Counted from the first letter of the stretch, positions 51,184 to 60,092 are shown. The stretch is 64,000 bases of DNA from Arthrobacter gandavensis (GCF_009192735.1 NZ_VTFU01000004.1:461323-525322), one strand, 5' to 3'. Notes: generated by a model not told the origin, from the letters alone. Numbers and translations are program-made.

Positions 51184-52071
51184 TTACCGGCCTCCGTTCA
51201 GCTTTGGATCGAAACGGTCGCGGAGTCCGTCTCCGAGCAGGTTGAAGCCCAGGACGGCTACCGCGATGGCCGCTCCCGGCCAGATGGCCAGGGTTGGCTG
51301 GGTGCCCAGGAACTGCTGGGACTCCTGCAGCATCCGGCCCCAGGACGGTACGGGCGGAGGCGTTCCCAGCCCCAGGAAGGACAGTGCGGCTTCGGCCAGG
51401 ACAGCCAGGGCGAAGGTCACCGAACATTGGACCACCACCATGCCGGCAATGTTCGGCAGGACGTGCCTCCGGGCAATCCGCAGTGCTCCCTGGCTCGATG
51501 CCCGCGCGGCAAGAACGTATTCAGTGCTCATCACCTGCAGGGTGCCGCTGCGCGCCACCCTGGCAAAACCGGGGATGGAGCCGATGCCGATGGCCACCAT
51601 GGCCGTCACCGTTCCGGCACCGAACACCGCCCCGAACACAATGGCGACCAGCAGGGCCGGAAAGGCCAGCAGAATGTCAGTGCCGCGCATGGTCACTTCT
51701 TCGGTGACGCCGCCGCGCATGCCCGCCAGAATGCCCAGGGGCGTTCCGACCAGCAGGGCGATGCCAACGGAGATCAGGCCCACAAACAGGGTGATGCGTG
51801 CGCCGTAGAGAACCCCGGAGAAGACATCCCGGCCGTAGCGGTCCGTCCCCATGAGGTGCTCGGCGCTGGAACCCAGCAGGCGGTCCTGCGGCACGGCCCG
51901 CACCGGGTCATAGGGAGTCCAGAAAAATGACACCACCGCGGCCAGGACGACCAATCCCACCAGCACTGCGCCCACTATGAGGGTGACGGAAAAACGGCGC
52001 CTCGGGGCGGGAGCGGCTGCGGGAAGGGAAGAACCTGTGGTCCCGGCGGGAAGGGGCGCGGTGTCGCTCAA
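51184..52071 (-). CDS. Dpp/Opp-type ABC permease (DppC-like)
   Basis: About 295 residues, with a Pro/Ala-rich start, an early hydrophobic segment (LIVGAVLVGLVVLAAVVSFF), and five more; GTDRYGRDVFSGVLYGARIT is the DppC hallmark. Most of the EAA loop is in EYVLAARASSQGALRIARRH. I favour TTG 52071, six bases after the upstream stop with AAGAAGG some nine bases before; an in-frame ATG at 52122 would overlap the upstream gene by 47 bases. Confidence 0.9.
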   Translation of the reverse strand: MSDTAPLPAGTTGSSLPAAAPAPRRRFSVTLIVGAVLVGLVVLAAVVSFFWTPYDPVRAVPQDRLLGSSAEHLMGTDRYGRDVFSGVLYGARITLFVGLISVGIALLVGTPLGILAGMRGGVTEEVTMRGTDILLAFPALLVAIVFGAVFGAGTVTAMVAIGIGSIPGFARVARSGTLQVMSTEYVLAARASSQGALRIARRHVLPNIAGMVVVQCSVTFALAVLAEAALSFLGLGTPPPVPSWGRMLQESQQFLGTQPTLAIWPGAAIAVAVLGFNLLGDGLRDRFDPKLNGGR

Positions 52072-52075
52072 GGTC

Positions 52076-53023
52076 CTAGGCCTTCTTTCGGATGCGCGGG
52101 TCGAGGACGGTGTAGAGGACATCCACCACCAGGTTGATGATCAGGGTAATGGCGACGAGGACCATGACTACGGATTGAACCGTGAGCAGGTCCCGGTTTC
52201 CCACGGCGTCCAAGAGCATGGACCCCAACCCGGGAATCACGAAGACCCGTTCGATCACCACGGCGCCGATGATGAGGGCCGCGAGTTGGACGCTGGCCAC
52301 TGTGAGGACGGGAATCGCCGCATTGCGCAGCCCGTGCTTCACGAGGGCTTCGAGCTTTCCGAGCCCCTTGGCCCGGGCGGTGCGGAGGTAGTCCTCGCTC
52401 ATGATTTCCAGGACCGCCGAGCGGACATACCTGGTCAGCACGGCTCCCTGGACTGACGCCAGCGCCAGGACGGGCAGGCAAACCCGGCGCAGGAAGTCAC
52501 CGAAATCCTCTCCCGGCGGCGTCCAGCCGTTGGCGGGGAACCACCCCAATCCCACGGCAAACACCACAACCAGCATGATTGCCGCGAGGAAACCGGGGAT
52601 GGCCACCCCCACCTGGCTCAGTCCGCTGAGCAGGACGCCGCTGACGTGCCGGTGGCGGACGGCCATCAGCGTGCCGAAGGGGATGGCGATGAGCAGGGCC
52701 ACCAGCATGGCAAGCCCCACGAGGATCAGGCTGACCTGGACCCGGTCCAGGACCTGGGGGCTGATGTCCTGCCGGGTCACATAGCTCACGCCGAAATCGC
52801 CGCGGGGCAGCCCCAGCACCCAGTCGAAGTACTGCACCACCAGCGGGCGGTCGGTGCCGAACTCCCGCCGGGTGGCGGCCAGCAGCTCCGGCGTTGCATT
52901 CACGCCCAGGGCTATCTGTGCCGGATCTCCGGGCACGGCACGCATGAAGAAAAACACGGCAATTGTTGCCGCAATGAAGGTGACGGCAAACCGTGCTGCG
53001 TTGATCAGCAGCCTCAAACCCAT
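52076..53023 (-). CDS. Dpp/Opp-type ABC permease (DppB-like)
   Basis: The 315-residue permease begins with a first membrane helix (FAVTFIAATIAVFFFMRAVP) and the DppB motif PGDPAQIALG, and has the EAA loop DYLRTARAKGLGKLEALVKH, then GLRNAAIPVLTVASVQ. It forms the channel together with the DppC-like protein. Confidence 0.92.
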   Translation of the reverse strand: MGLRLLINAARFAVTFIAATIAVFFFMRAVPGDPAQIALGVNATPELLAATRREFGTDRPLVVQYFDWVLGLPRGDFGVSYVTRQDISPQVLDRVQVSLILVGLAMLVALLIAIPFGTLMAVRHRHVSGVLLSGLSQVGVAIPGFLAAIMLVVVFAVGLGWFPANGWTPPGEDFGDFLRRVCLPVLALASVQGAVLTRYVRSAVLEIMSEDYLRTARAKGLGKLEALVKHGLRNAAIPVLTVASVQLAALIIGAVVIERVFVIPGLGSMLLDAVGNRDLLTVQSVVMVLVAITLIINLVVDVLYTVLDPRIRKKA

Positions 53024-53030
53024 GGTGGCG

Positions 53031-54545
53031 CTACTTCCAGCCGATGGACCCCAGGTCCAGGGCTTCCGTTACTGAGTTGGCCGGGATACCGGTGACATCG
53101 GCGTTGGCAACCACGATGTTCGGGAAAAGGAAGAGGACTCCCGCTGCGGCGTCGTCGGTAATGGTGCGCACCACCTCCTGCATTCCGGAAATGTAGCCGG
53201 CCTCGTCCGCGGTATCGGCCGCAGCCGCCGTTTCGGCGATGGCGGAGTTGTCGTAGCCGAGGTAGTAATCCGGGTTGTTGAACATGGTCAGCAGGTCGCG
53301 GCTCTCCACCGCCAGGACAACGGACATGTCATAGTCATGCTTGGTGAACACCTGGTCCAGCCAGACGGCGGGGAATTCCGCGGATTCGATGGTGGCGTCA
53401 ATGCCCACTTCGGCCAGCTGGGACACCACGATCTCGGAGACCGCCGTCGCATAGGGGCGGGTGGGCACGGTGAAGGTGATGCTGAGGTTCTCCGCCCCGG
53501 CTTCCGCCAGCAGCTCGCGGGATTTCTCGGGATCGTACGGATACTTTCCGTTGAGGTCCTCGTAATAGGGGTCCGTGGGCGGAACCGGTGCGCCGATCAG
53601 GGTGCCGTAACCGCTCCACGCCGTGTCGACCACGGCCTGGTTGTCGATGGCATGCAGCACGGCCTGGCGGACCCGGACGTCGTCGAACGGGGCCCGTTTG
53701 TTGTTCATGGACAGCATGATCTCGCCGTTGGAGGTGCCGTTGAGCACCTGGTACGCGGGATCGCTTTCAAAGGATGACAGCAGCTCCGGAGCCTGCATGT
53801 TGTGGACAACGTCCACGTCTCCGGATCGGAGGGCATTGGTGGTGGCAACGGCGTCGGCGAAGTATTTCAGCGTTGCGGTCTCCACTTTGGGAGCATCGCC
53901 CCAGTAGTCGTCGCGGGCCTTCATCTCGATGGACTGTCCGCGGTTCCACGCCTCGATGGTGAACGGGCCGGTGCCGATGGCGGTGGCTGCCAGGTCCTCG
54001 ACTCCGTTCTCGTCGAACATGGCGCCCACGGGGGTGCCAAGGTCAAAGAGCCAGGCGTTCGACGGGCGGGACAGGACCACCTCCACCTCAGTGTCTCCGA
54101 GGACATTGACGGCTTCCACCACCGACATTTTCGTTTTGAGGCTGGACACCCACGCATCGGAAAGGACACGTTCGATGCTGAACTTCACGTCATCGGCGGT
54201 AAATGCCTCACCGTTCGAAAAGGTGACGCCGGGGCGCAGCTTGAAGGTGTAGGTGCGGCGGTCATCGCTGATGTCCCACGATTCGGCCAGCAGGGGCTGG
54301 ATATTCCCCTCCTGGTCGATCTCGACCAGGCCCTCATAAACGTTGGACATCAGGGCCTGGGGAATGGCTGCACCCGCTGTGGTGGTGAAATCCAGGTTGG
54401 TGGGCTCGCCGGTGAGCGCCACGGTGATGTCCGTCTGCTCCGGCGACTCGGCGGCTTGTGTTCCGCCCGATCCTGCGGAGCAGGCCGAGACGGAAAGTGC
54501 CGCGGCCAGGATGACGGCGGGTACCCGGAGGTGGGTGTGTCGCAT
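53031..54545 (-). CDS. ABC substrate-binding lipoprotein, family 5 (DppA/OppA-like)
   Basis: The 504-residue protein has a lipoprotein signal with lipobox LSVSACSA and the SBP-5 fold: LTGEPTNLDFTTTAG, then TYTFKLRPGVTFSNGEAFTA, DDVKFSIERV, and RQAVLHAIDNQAVVDTAWSG. It captures a peptide, opine, or similar solute. It is the first gene of the five-gene operon with two permeases, an ATPase and an amidase, and is divergent from the GntR gene. Confidence 0.92.
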   Translation of the reverse strand: MRHTHLRVPAVILAAALSVSACSAGSGGTQAAESPEQTDITVALTGEPTNLDFTTTAGAAIPQALMSNVYEGLVEIDQEGNIQPLLAESWDISDDRRTYTFKLRPGVTFSNGEAFTADDVKFSIERVLSDAWVSSLKTKMSVVEAVNVLGDTEVEVVLSRPSNAWLFDLGTPVGAMFDENGVEDLAATAIGTGPFTIEAWNRGQSIEMKARDDYWGDAPKVETATLKYFADAVATTNALRSGDVDVVHNMQAPELLSSFESDPAYQVLNGTSNGEIMLSMNNKRAPFDDVRVRQAVLHAIDNQAVVDTAWSGYGTLIGAPVPPTDPYYEDLNGKYPYDPEKSRELLAEAGAENLSITFTVPTRPYATAVSEIVVSQLAEVGIDATIESAEFPAVWLDQVFTKHDYDMSVVLAVESRDLLTMFNNPDYYLGYDNSAIAETAAAADTADEAGYISGMQEVVRTITDDAAAGVLFLFPNIVVANADVTGIPANSVTEALDLGSIGWK

Positions 54546-54605
54546 AAGGATTCTCCATCTAAGAAAAGTGCCGCGGACGCCGGTGGCGTCTAGCCAACAG
54601 CATGC

Positions 54606-54639
54606 ACATATATATGTCTACACGTTGGACGGTCAGACC
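54606..54639. promoter_or_regulatory. GntR/FadR-type operator and adjacent palindrome
   Basis: GGTC-A-GACC at 54631-54639 is the symmetric core of FadR-family operators (TGGTCnGACCA). ACATATATATGT (54606-54617), a perfect 12-bp palindrome, lies 14 bases away and may form the -10 region for the binding-protein gene on the minus strand. Both lie between the divergent ABC operon and regulator gene. Confidence 0.65.
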
Positions 54640-54720
54640 AGTGACAAAAACAGCCCAAAACGGATGCGCCGCTGCCCACAGGCGGGTACATTCGGTAGAT
54701 CCCGCCGATCAGAGGACTGC

Positions 54721-55476
54721 ATGAGCAAGATCAATTTCACTCCGGCCGTGCCCGTCCTCACGTATGAGCGCGTGGTCGAACAGATCGAAGAGGCCATTCT
54801 GTCCGGCACGCTGACGCCGGGACAGCACCTGCCCAGCGAGCGTGAACTGGTCACCCAGTTCTCGGTCAGCCGCCCCACCGTCAGGGAGGCGCTGCGGGTG
54901 CTGCAAAGCAGAGGGCTGATCGCTTCGCGCCCCGGAGTGCGGACCGGACCCGAGGTGCTGCCCCTTTCGGGACAGGCCTTGGAGCGCTCCTTCAGCACCC
55001 TCACGCGCGTAGCCGCCTTGTCCCTTTCCGATCTGGTGCAGTTCCGGATCATCCTGGAGAGTTCGGCCTGCCGCCTGGCCGCTTCCCTCCACAGCGAGGA
55101 GCAGCTGGAAGCCATGGCCTCCGCCGTCGGCCGCATGGAAGCTGCAGTGCATGACGCAAACCTCTTTAACCACGCGGACCTGGACTTCCACACCGCCGTG
55201 TGGGAGGCAAGCCGCAACCTGCTCCTGCAAACCAGCGGGCAGGCCGTCTCATCGGCGATCCTCGGCTTGATGAATGAGCGGATCTCGCTGGCTTCGGATC
55301 CCCGCGCCGCCATGGAAGAGTCGGCCGCGAGTGACCGGGTCCTCCTTGAAGCCATTGCCGCCGGCAACAGCGCCGCCGCCGGAGCCCACGCACGCCGGGC
55401 CATCGCGGACCATTTTGCCCTGCATTTGGACGAGCATGGGAAAAAAGCCCTCAGCGCCCTCGCGGAAGAAGACTGA
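54721..55476 (+). CDS. FadR-type GntR transcriptional regulator (FCD domain)
   Basis: The 251-residue regulator has the GntR winged helix at about 15-75 (GQHLPSERELVTQFSVSRPT, VREALRVLQSRGLIASRPG) and a C-terminal FCD domain with metal-ligand-like residues in FNHADLDFHTAVWEAS and HARRAIADHFALHLDEH. It probably represses the divergent amidase/peptide ABC operon and responds to the imported compound. AGAGGA lies five bases before ATG 54721; the longer upstream frame reads through the intergenic operators and is not coding. Confidence 0.9.
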   Translation: MSKINFTPAVPVLTYERVVEQIEEAILSGTLTPGQHLPSERELVTQFSVSRPTVREALRVLQSRGLIASRPGVRTGPEVLPLSGQALERSFSTLTRVAALSLSDLVQFRIILESSACRLAASLHSEEQLEAMASAVGRMEAAVHDANLFNHADLDFHTAVWEASRNLLLQTSGQAVSSAILGLMNERISLASDPRAAMEESAASDRVLLEAIAAGNSAAAGAHARRAIADHFALHLDEHGKKALSALAEED

Positions 55477-55695
55477 TTCCGGGCCTGCGCCGCCGATTTA
55501 GGGGCCCGCCTGATTTCCCCTGCTTGGGTTATAAACCCTTCCGGTGTCCATGCAGCCGGGACCGGTTTATTCCCCGCCGGTCGATAATCCTTCCGGCTGT
55601 ATATCCCCGTTAGATTTATCAAGCCGCACGGGTCTTATTCCTGCCCGTGCTGAGAAATTCGTTCCATTCACAAGTCTTGCTTACTTAACGCAGAA

Positions 55696-55720
55696 GCAGG
55701 ACGGGAAAAACCCGTCCTGC
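55696..55720 (-). terminator. Terminator of first cold-shock gene
   Basis: GCAGGACGGG and CCCGTCCTGC form a 10-bp stem with a five-base loop. The stem is identical to that of the second cold-shock gene's terminator. It lies 41 bases past the stop; nothing else is visible in 55477-55695. Confidence 0.8.
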
Positions 55721-55760
55721 AACTTATTCAAGCCGTTCCCGAAGGAACCCAAATCTAGAT

Positions 55761-55964
55761 TTAGAGGGCCTGGATGTTTACGGCCTGGGGACCCTTGGGG
55801 CCCTGCTCGGTGTCGAAGCTAACCTTCTGGTTCTCTTCGAGGGAGCGGTAGCCACTGGAGTTGATAGCGGAGTAGTGAGCGAAAACGTCGGCGCTTCCGT
55901 CATCGGGCTCGATGAAGCCGAAGCCCTTTTCGGAGTTGAACCATTTCACGGTACCTGTTGCCAT
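55761..55964 (-). CDS. Cold-shock protein, CspA family (copy 1)
   Basis: A 67-residue single OB-fold RNA chaperone with RNP1 (KGFGFI) and RNP2 (DVFAHYSAI) motifs. It melts RNA structure in the cold or during growth. It differs from the second copy at 58395 by only a handful of residues (SSGYRSLEE versus [14 protein letters not shown] versus ATNIQ). AGAAGGA lies about nine bases before the ATG. A ~150-base leader contains a hairpin shared with copy 2. Confidence 0.96.
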   Translation of the reverse strand: MATGTVKWFNSEKGFGFIEPDDGSADVFAHYSAINSSGYRSLEENQKVSFDTEQGPKGPQAVNIQAL

Positions 55965-56046
55965 TTTTAATCATCCTTCTAAAGAAACCACCCCCGACCT
56001 TCGAGGAGTTTCACGCTGCCGCGCCGTACGCGGCACCCTATAGAAA

Positions 56047-56080
56047 AAGCGGCTGGCCCTTGATTTGGGCTTCGCCGCTT
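56047..56080 (-). promoter_or_regulatory. Conserved 5'-UTR hairpin of cold-shock gene (copy 1)
   Basis: AAGCGGC and GCCGCTT frame an inner GCCC/GGGC stem, some 85 bases before the start. On the minus strand TATACT at about 56112-56117 is a good -10 box, putting the hairpin near the mRNA 5' end. The same hairpin precedes copy 2, suggesting a structured cold-responsive leader. Confidence 0.6.
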
Positions 56081-56176
56081 GAACACAGAATGCCCAACGC
56101 TACAACTTCGTCCAGTATACACAGGGCCCCCCGAGCGCGGCACCCCCGGAACCGTACTACTCGTTAAGCTGAAGGT

Positions 56177-58060
56177 ATGCGTTCTGCCACCGTTTCCGCC
56201 GCTTCGGGTTCAGCCCGCGAGTCGGCGCCTTCCGCCCTCCCGCCCATGTCCTCCCCCATCGAAACCTATCTGGAAAAAATCCACGCCGAGATCGCGGATT
56301 TGAAGGACGGTAAGCCCTACAGCAACATCCCGGCCATGGCCAACGTGGATCCGGACAACTTCGGCATCGCGCTGGCCACCGCCGACGGGTACGTCTACGA
56401 AATCGGAGACACCCGCGAAGAGTTCAGCATCCAGTCCATCTCCAAGCCCTTCACTTACGGCCTGGCATTGGCAGACCGCGGAATGGAGGCTGTGGACGCC
56501 AAGGTGGACGTTGAACCCTCCGGTGATTCCTTCAACGAGATATCCCTCGCCGAAGGCACCGGGCGTCCAGCCAACGCGATGATCAATGCCGGCGCGCTGA
56601 CCGCCACGTCCCTGGTCCGCGGCTCCGGCGGGATCACCCGCTTCAACCGGATCCTCAACACGTACTCGGCCTTCGCCGGACGCCAGCTCTCCGTGAGTGA
56701 ACGCATCTACCGGTCTGAATTGAAATCCGGGCACCGGAACCACGCGCTGGCATACCTGCTGCGGTCCTTCGACATCATCGAATCCGATCCCGCCCCGGTC
56801 ATCAAAGACTACTTCCGCCAGTGCTCGGTGATGGTCAACGCCCTGGACCTGGCCATGATGGCTGCAACACTGGCCAACAGCGGCCGCAACCCGCTCTCGA
56901 ATGACCAGGTCCTGGATATTGAATCCGTTGAACGCGTCCTCTCCGTCATGACCACCTGCGGCATGTACGACGACGCCGGCGCGTGGCTCTCCAGCGTTGG
57001 CATGCCCGCCAAATCCGGCGTTGGCGGAGGAACCATCGCCGTCCTGCCCGGCCAGGTTGGGCTGGCCGTCTACTCACCCCCGCTCGATGCGCACGGCTCA
57101 AGCGTGCGCGGCGTGGCCACAAGCCAGCGCATTTCCCACGACATGCAGCTGCACTTTGTCCGGGCAGCGCGGACCGGCCGCTCCGCCATCCGCAATGTTT
57201 ATGACGTTACGGCCGCACCGTCCGGCGTGCGGCGCACCGATGAAGCAACCGAAATACTGCGGAGCCACGGCCACCGCGCCCAGGTGCTGGAGCTCAACGG
57301 CGATCTGCTCTTCGCCGGCGCGGAATCAGTGGTGCGCGCGCTTTCCAGCCTGGACGAGGACACCGAACTTGTCGTTCTTGACCTGCGCAGCGTCGATGAG
57401 GTGTCGGAGGTGGCACTCCGCCTGTTCGCAGAGTCCGCCGAGATGCTGGCGATAACCGGCCGCGGGCTGGTGCTCGTGGATGGGGAGGGAACCGTCACGG
57501 AGGACCTGGCCGGCCGCGGACTGGAAGTTCCTTCCTTCCCAACCCGCAATGCCGCCGTCGAATACTGCGAAAGCCGGCTCATTGACACCTATGGCACCGA
57601 ACTCGTGCTGCCCGACATCATGGAGCCCATTGAGGCACCGGCCCTGAGCCAGCTTGCTCCGCAGGATGCACAGGCGGTCCAGGATCGGATGGAGGAAAGG
57701 GAGTACGACGACGGCGATGTGGTCCGGCGGGTCGGTCAGCGCTTTGGCGGGGTGTTCTTCATCGTTTCGGGCACCATCGTCACGTCCATGCCCGCACCGG
57801 ACGGTTCACGGATCAAGCTCACCACCCTGGGCCCGGGAATGACATTCGGGGAAATGGCCCTGGGCACGGATAAGCGGCAGGAGACAACCGTGAAGGCGGG
57901 CGGCAAGGTCCGGCTCAAGGTGCTGACCGCCGATGCCATGGAGTCCCTCGAAGCGGAAAACCCGCGCCTTGCCGTGGAGCTGTGGAAGGCACTCACCCGC
58001 GACGCCTACACCCGGGTGGAGCAGTACCTGCGCGAAAGCGCCCTGCGCGCCCGCGACTGA
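56177..58060 (+). CDS. glsA: Glutaminase A with STAS and cyclic-nucleotide-binding-like domains
   Basis: This 627-residue protein hydrolyses glutamine to glutamate and ammonia. The serine-dependent glutaminase domain covers about 25-320, with the catalytic S87-x-x-K90 in SIQSISKPF and GRPANAMINAGAL, and KSGVGGGTIAVLPG further on. A STAS domain follows (about 350-450; LVVLDLRSVDEVSEVALRLF), then a cNMP-binding-like fold (about 480-600; FFIVSGTIVT, GPGMTFGEMALG). The phosphate-cassette arginine is not obvious, so nucleotide binding is uncertain. It lies between the two cold-shock genes. Confidence 0.92.
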   Translation: MRSATVSAASGSARESAPSALPPMSSPIETYLEKIHAEIADLKDGKPYSNIPAMANVDPDNFGIALATADGYVYEIGDTREEFSIQSISKPFTYGLALADRGMEAVDAKVDVEPSGDSFNEISLAEGTGRPANAMINAGALTATSLVRGSGGITRFNRILNTYSAFAGRQLSVSERIYRSELKSGHRNHALAYLLRSFDIIESDPAPVIKDYFRQCSVMVNALDLAMMAATLANSGRNPLSNDQVLDIESVERVLSVMTTCGMYDDAGAWLSSVGMPAKSGVGGGTIAVLPGQVGLAVYSPPLDAHGSSVRGVATSQRISHDMQLHFVRAARTGRSAIRNVYDVTAAPSGVRRTDEATEILRSHGHRAQVLELNGDLLFAGAESVVRALSSLDEDTELVVLDLRSVDEVSEVALRLFAESAEMLAITGRGLVLVDGEGTVTEDLAGRGLEVPSFPTRNAAVEYCESRLIDTYGTELVLPDIMEPIEAPALSQLAPQDAQAVQDRMEEREYDDGDVVRRVGQRFGGVFFIVSGTIVTSMPAPDGSRIKLTTLGPGMTFGEMALGTDKRQETTVKAGGKVRLKVLTADAMESLEAENPRLAVELWKALTRDAYTRVEQYLRESALRARD

Positions 58061-58108
58061 TACGGGGCTTCCCGCCCGGAATGTGTGATTCCGACAATCC
58101 GGGCGGGC

Positions 58109-58197
58109 GTTCCGGGAGTCCTGCCGCAGCCGGCCATGCGGTGTTCCGGGACTCAGGCCGCAGCCCGCCATGCGGTGTTCCGGGACTCAGGCCGCAG
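58109..58197. repeat. 34-bp tandem repeat, about 2.6 copies
   Basis: A 31-base unit beginning GCCATGCGGTGTTCCGGGAC is identical at 58133-58163 and 58167-58197, a period of 34; a degenerate partial copy precedes it from about 58109. It lies in the 58061-58394 gap after glsA, which holds no gene. Besides this repeat the gap contains only the terminator of the second cold-shock gene. Confidence 0.8.
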
Positions 58198-58322
58198 ACG
58201 TCCGGCACGGGTTCCCACCTTGTGTGGCTGCTGTGACGGCTGGTGCCACACCAGCCCCGGGAATGCTCACACAGTGGGAAGCCGTGCGCAGCAAGCCAAA
58301 CACAAAGCCGTTGGTTAAACAC

Positions 58323-58353
58323 AAAAGCAGGACGGGAAACCCGTCCTGCTTTT
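58323..58353. terminator. Terminator of second cold-shock gene
   Basis: AAAAGCAGGACGGG and CCCGTCCTGCTTTT form a perfect 14-bp stem with an AAA loop. T runs flank it on both strands, so it should end transcription of both the cold-shock gene and glsA. Confidence 0.88.
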
Positions 58354-58394
58354 ATAAGGCAGATCAGTACAAGTACTGAACCAAAGTCTCTAAA

Positions 58395-58598
58395 TTAGAG
58401 CGCCTGGATGTTCGTAGCCTGGGGACCCTTGGGGCCCTGCTCGGTATCAAAGCTAACCTTCTGGTTCTCGTCCAGGGACTTGTAACCATTGGAGTTGATA
58501 GCGGAGTAGTGAGCGAACACGTCGGCGCTGCCGTCATCGGGCTCGATGAAGCCGAAGCCCTTTTCGGAGTTGAACCATTTTACGGTACCTGTAGCCAT
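58395..58598 (-). CDS. Cold-shock protein, CspA family (copy 2)
   Basis: A 67-residue cold-shock protein with intact RNP1 and RNP2 motifs, near-identical to copy 1. AGAAGGA lies nine bases before the ATG; a spurious longer frame starts nine codons upstream. Leader hairpin and terminator are also shared with copy 1, so the duplicated unit included the control elements. Confidence 0.96.
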   Translation of the reverse strand: MATGTVKWFNSEKGFGFIEPDDGSADVFAHYSAINSNGYKSLDENQKVSFDTEQGPKGPQATNIQAL

Positions 58599-58682
58599 TT
58601 TAATATTCCTTCTGGAGTGAAGCATAATCCCGACTTTCGGGGAGCTTCAGTCGCGGTGTGCCTTTTACCGCTTCTACAGAAA

Positions 58683-58714
58683 AAGCGGCTAGCCCGTTTG
58701 GGGTTTCGCCGCTT
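58683..58714 (-). promoter_or_regulatory. Conserved 5'-UTR hairpin of cold-shock gene (copy 2)
   Basis: The AAGCGGC/GCCGCTT stem is identical to that before copy 1, with a changed loop (AGCCCGTTTGGGG). It also lies about 85 bases before the start. Confidence 0.6.
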
Positions 58715-58868
58715 GAAATACAAAATGCGCAACAACCAACAACTGAGTAAGACTCTACACCACTTTTCCCGGAACGGGAAACGGGCCGGCCCCGGGGGTC
58801 CTGCCCGCAGCGATTCCCAGCCCGCCCAGGCCCGGATGAACGGGGTTTATCCGCCCTGCCGGCAGGGG

Positions 58869-59420
58869 CTAACCGGGCATCAGCAGATGGGCGGGAATGG
58901 CGCTTTTGTCCGAGATCCGCCGCAGCAGCACCGGGTTGATCAGTTCTCCGCGCCGCATGACGCTGACATCCCCGGTTGGCTCCAGGATGACCAGGGCCAC
59001 TTCGGAGAAGTTCCGGATGCCGGCTTGCCGCAGCTTGAAGTACAGCTCGTCCTCTTGAATGCGGGCCGCGTTCAACCCCGCCTGGATCACATCCTCCCCG
59101 GCCATCAGGAGGATCGGGCGGCTCGACAGGTAGGCGCCGCGTTTGGTCCGGCGCAGCGCGGCCTCCACTTGGAACAGGGCAATCATGGTGACCAGGCCAA
59201 TAATGCCGGCCAGCAGGGTGGGTGTGTTCCCCAGGACCACGCGCCCGAGCACCGAGCCGAAGGCAATGACGATGGCCTTGTCCATGGTGGACCAGCTGGC
59301 CAGGGTGCGCTGGCCGGCCAGTCGGATGAGGACGAAGAACGCTGCATAGATGCCGATGGCCGACAGGACCACCGACAGCGCTTCCAGCGGCGAGATTCCG
59401 AGGTTTTGCCACACGGTCAT
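58869..59420 (-). CDS. DUF421/YetF family membrane protein
   Basis: The 183-residue protein has three membrane segments near the N terminus (ALSVVLSAIGIYAAFFVLIR; AIVIAFGSVLGRVVLG; LLAGIIGLVTMIALF) and the YetF signature RLAGQRTLASWSTMDKAIVI. A cytosolic domain follows with RPILLMAGEDVIQAGLNAAR, EDELYFKLRQAGI, and EVALVILEPTGDVSV. Function of the family is unclear. ATG 59420 is chosen for GAGGAGA just before it. Confidence 0.88.
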   Translation of the reverse strand: MTVWQNLGISPLEALSVVLSAIGIYAAFFVLIRLAGQRTLASWSTMDKAIVIAFGSVLGRVVLGNTPTLLAGIIGLVTMIALFQVEAALRRTKRGAYLSSRPILLMAGEDVIQAGLNAARIQEDELYFKLRQAGIRNFSEVALVILEPTGDVSVMRRGELINPVLLRRISDKSAIPAHLLMPG

Positions 59421-59612
59421 TCTCCTCACGTTGAACGGATGGAACCGTGTTCCCGGTTCCGGACGTTCAGCGGCAGGGCTGGCAGCCGTGGGGATTCGGC
59501 GTCTTTCGGAGGCACCGGCAGCCACTGTGTCCGATTACGAACTTGTCCGATTACAAACTTGTCCGACAGAAAAAGGCTAGCCGGGCTGCGCTTCTGTCGA
59601 CAGGGCCGGAAG

Positions 59613-60080
59613 CTAGAAGACGGACGCCCCAAGATAGGGCAGCATGAGGTCCTTCTGCTCGGGGGCAATCCGCAGGAGCCGGCCGGTACCGCCGTCGACG
59701 AAGGCAAGGGTGGTTTCCGCCTTGGCACACGTTTCACCGGTTACCGGGTCGCGGATCACATAGGCAATGGTGAGGCTGGCGCCCTTGAGCGCGCTGATCC
59801 ATACGGCGATGTCGGCCGGAATGTTCCGGTATGTCAGCGGTGACAGGTACTTCACCCGGTGTTCAGCCACCAGGGCCTGCGTACCGGCAGGCACATTATT
59901 GAAGAGGGCGACCACGGGCTCCCGGCCCGGCCCTCCTGTTCCGCCGGGCGGGCCGAAGGCATGGATTCGGGCTTCCTCCAGGATCCGGAGGATCTCCACG
60001 TTGTTCACGTGGCCGTAGGCATCCATGTCGCCCCAGCGCATGCCAACGGAGCATTGGATGACCTGCGGTGTTTCAATCAT
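59613..60080 (-). CDS. Acyl-CoA thioesterase, 4HBT hotdog fold
   Basis: The 155-residue protein shows the 4HBT active-site segment MRWGDMDAYGHVNNVEILRI (Asp near residue 18), then a strand pattern with HRVKYLSPLTYRNIPADIAV. It hydrolyses acyl-CoA; the acyl group is unknown. CAGAAT lies six bases before the ATG on the minus strand, so I chose ATG 60080 and a leaderless start over the longer frame. Confidence 0.9.
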   Translation of the reverse strand: MIETPQVIQCSVGMRWGDMDAYGHVNNVEILRILEEARIHAFGPPGGTGGPGREPVVALFNNVPAGTQALVAEHRVKYLSPLTYRNIPADIAVWISALKGASLTIAYVIRDPVTGETCAKAETTLAFVDGGTGRLLRIAPEQKDLMLPYLGASVF

Positions 60081-60086
60081 GGATCG

Positions 60087-60092
60087 ATTCTG
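60087..60092 (-). promoter_or_regulatory. Leaderless -10 element of the thioesterase gene
   Basis: Minus-strand CAGAAT ends six bases before the ATG at 60080. The same hexamer and spacing precede the DUF3253 gene at 61936. Confidence 0.45.

Noticed and set aside
58109..58197. Tandem repeat as a CRISPR array
   Set aside because: Spacing between repeats is three bases, far too short for spacers, and no cas genes are present.
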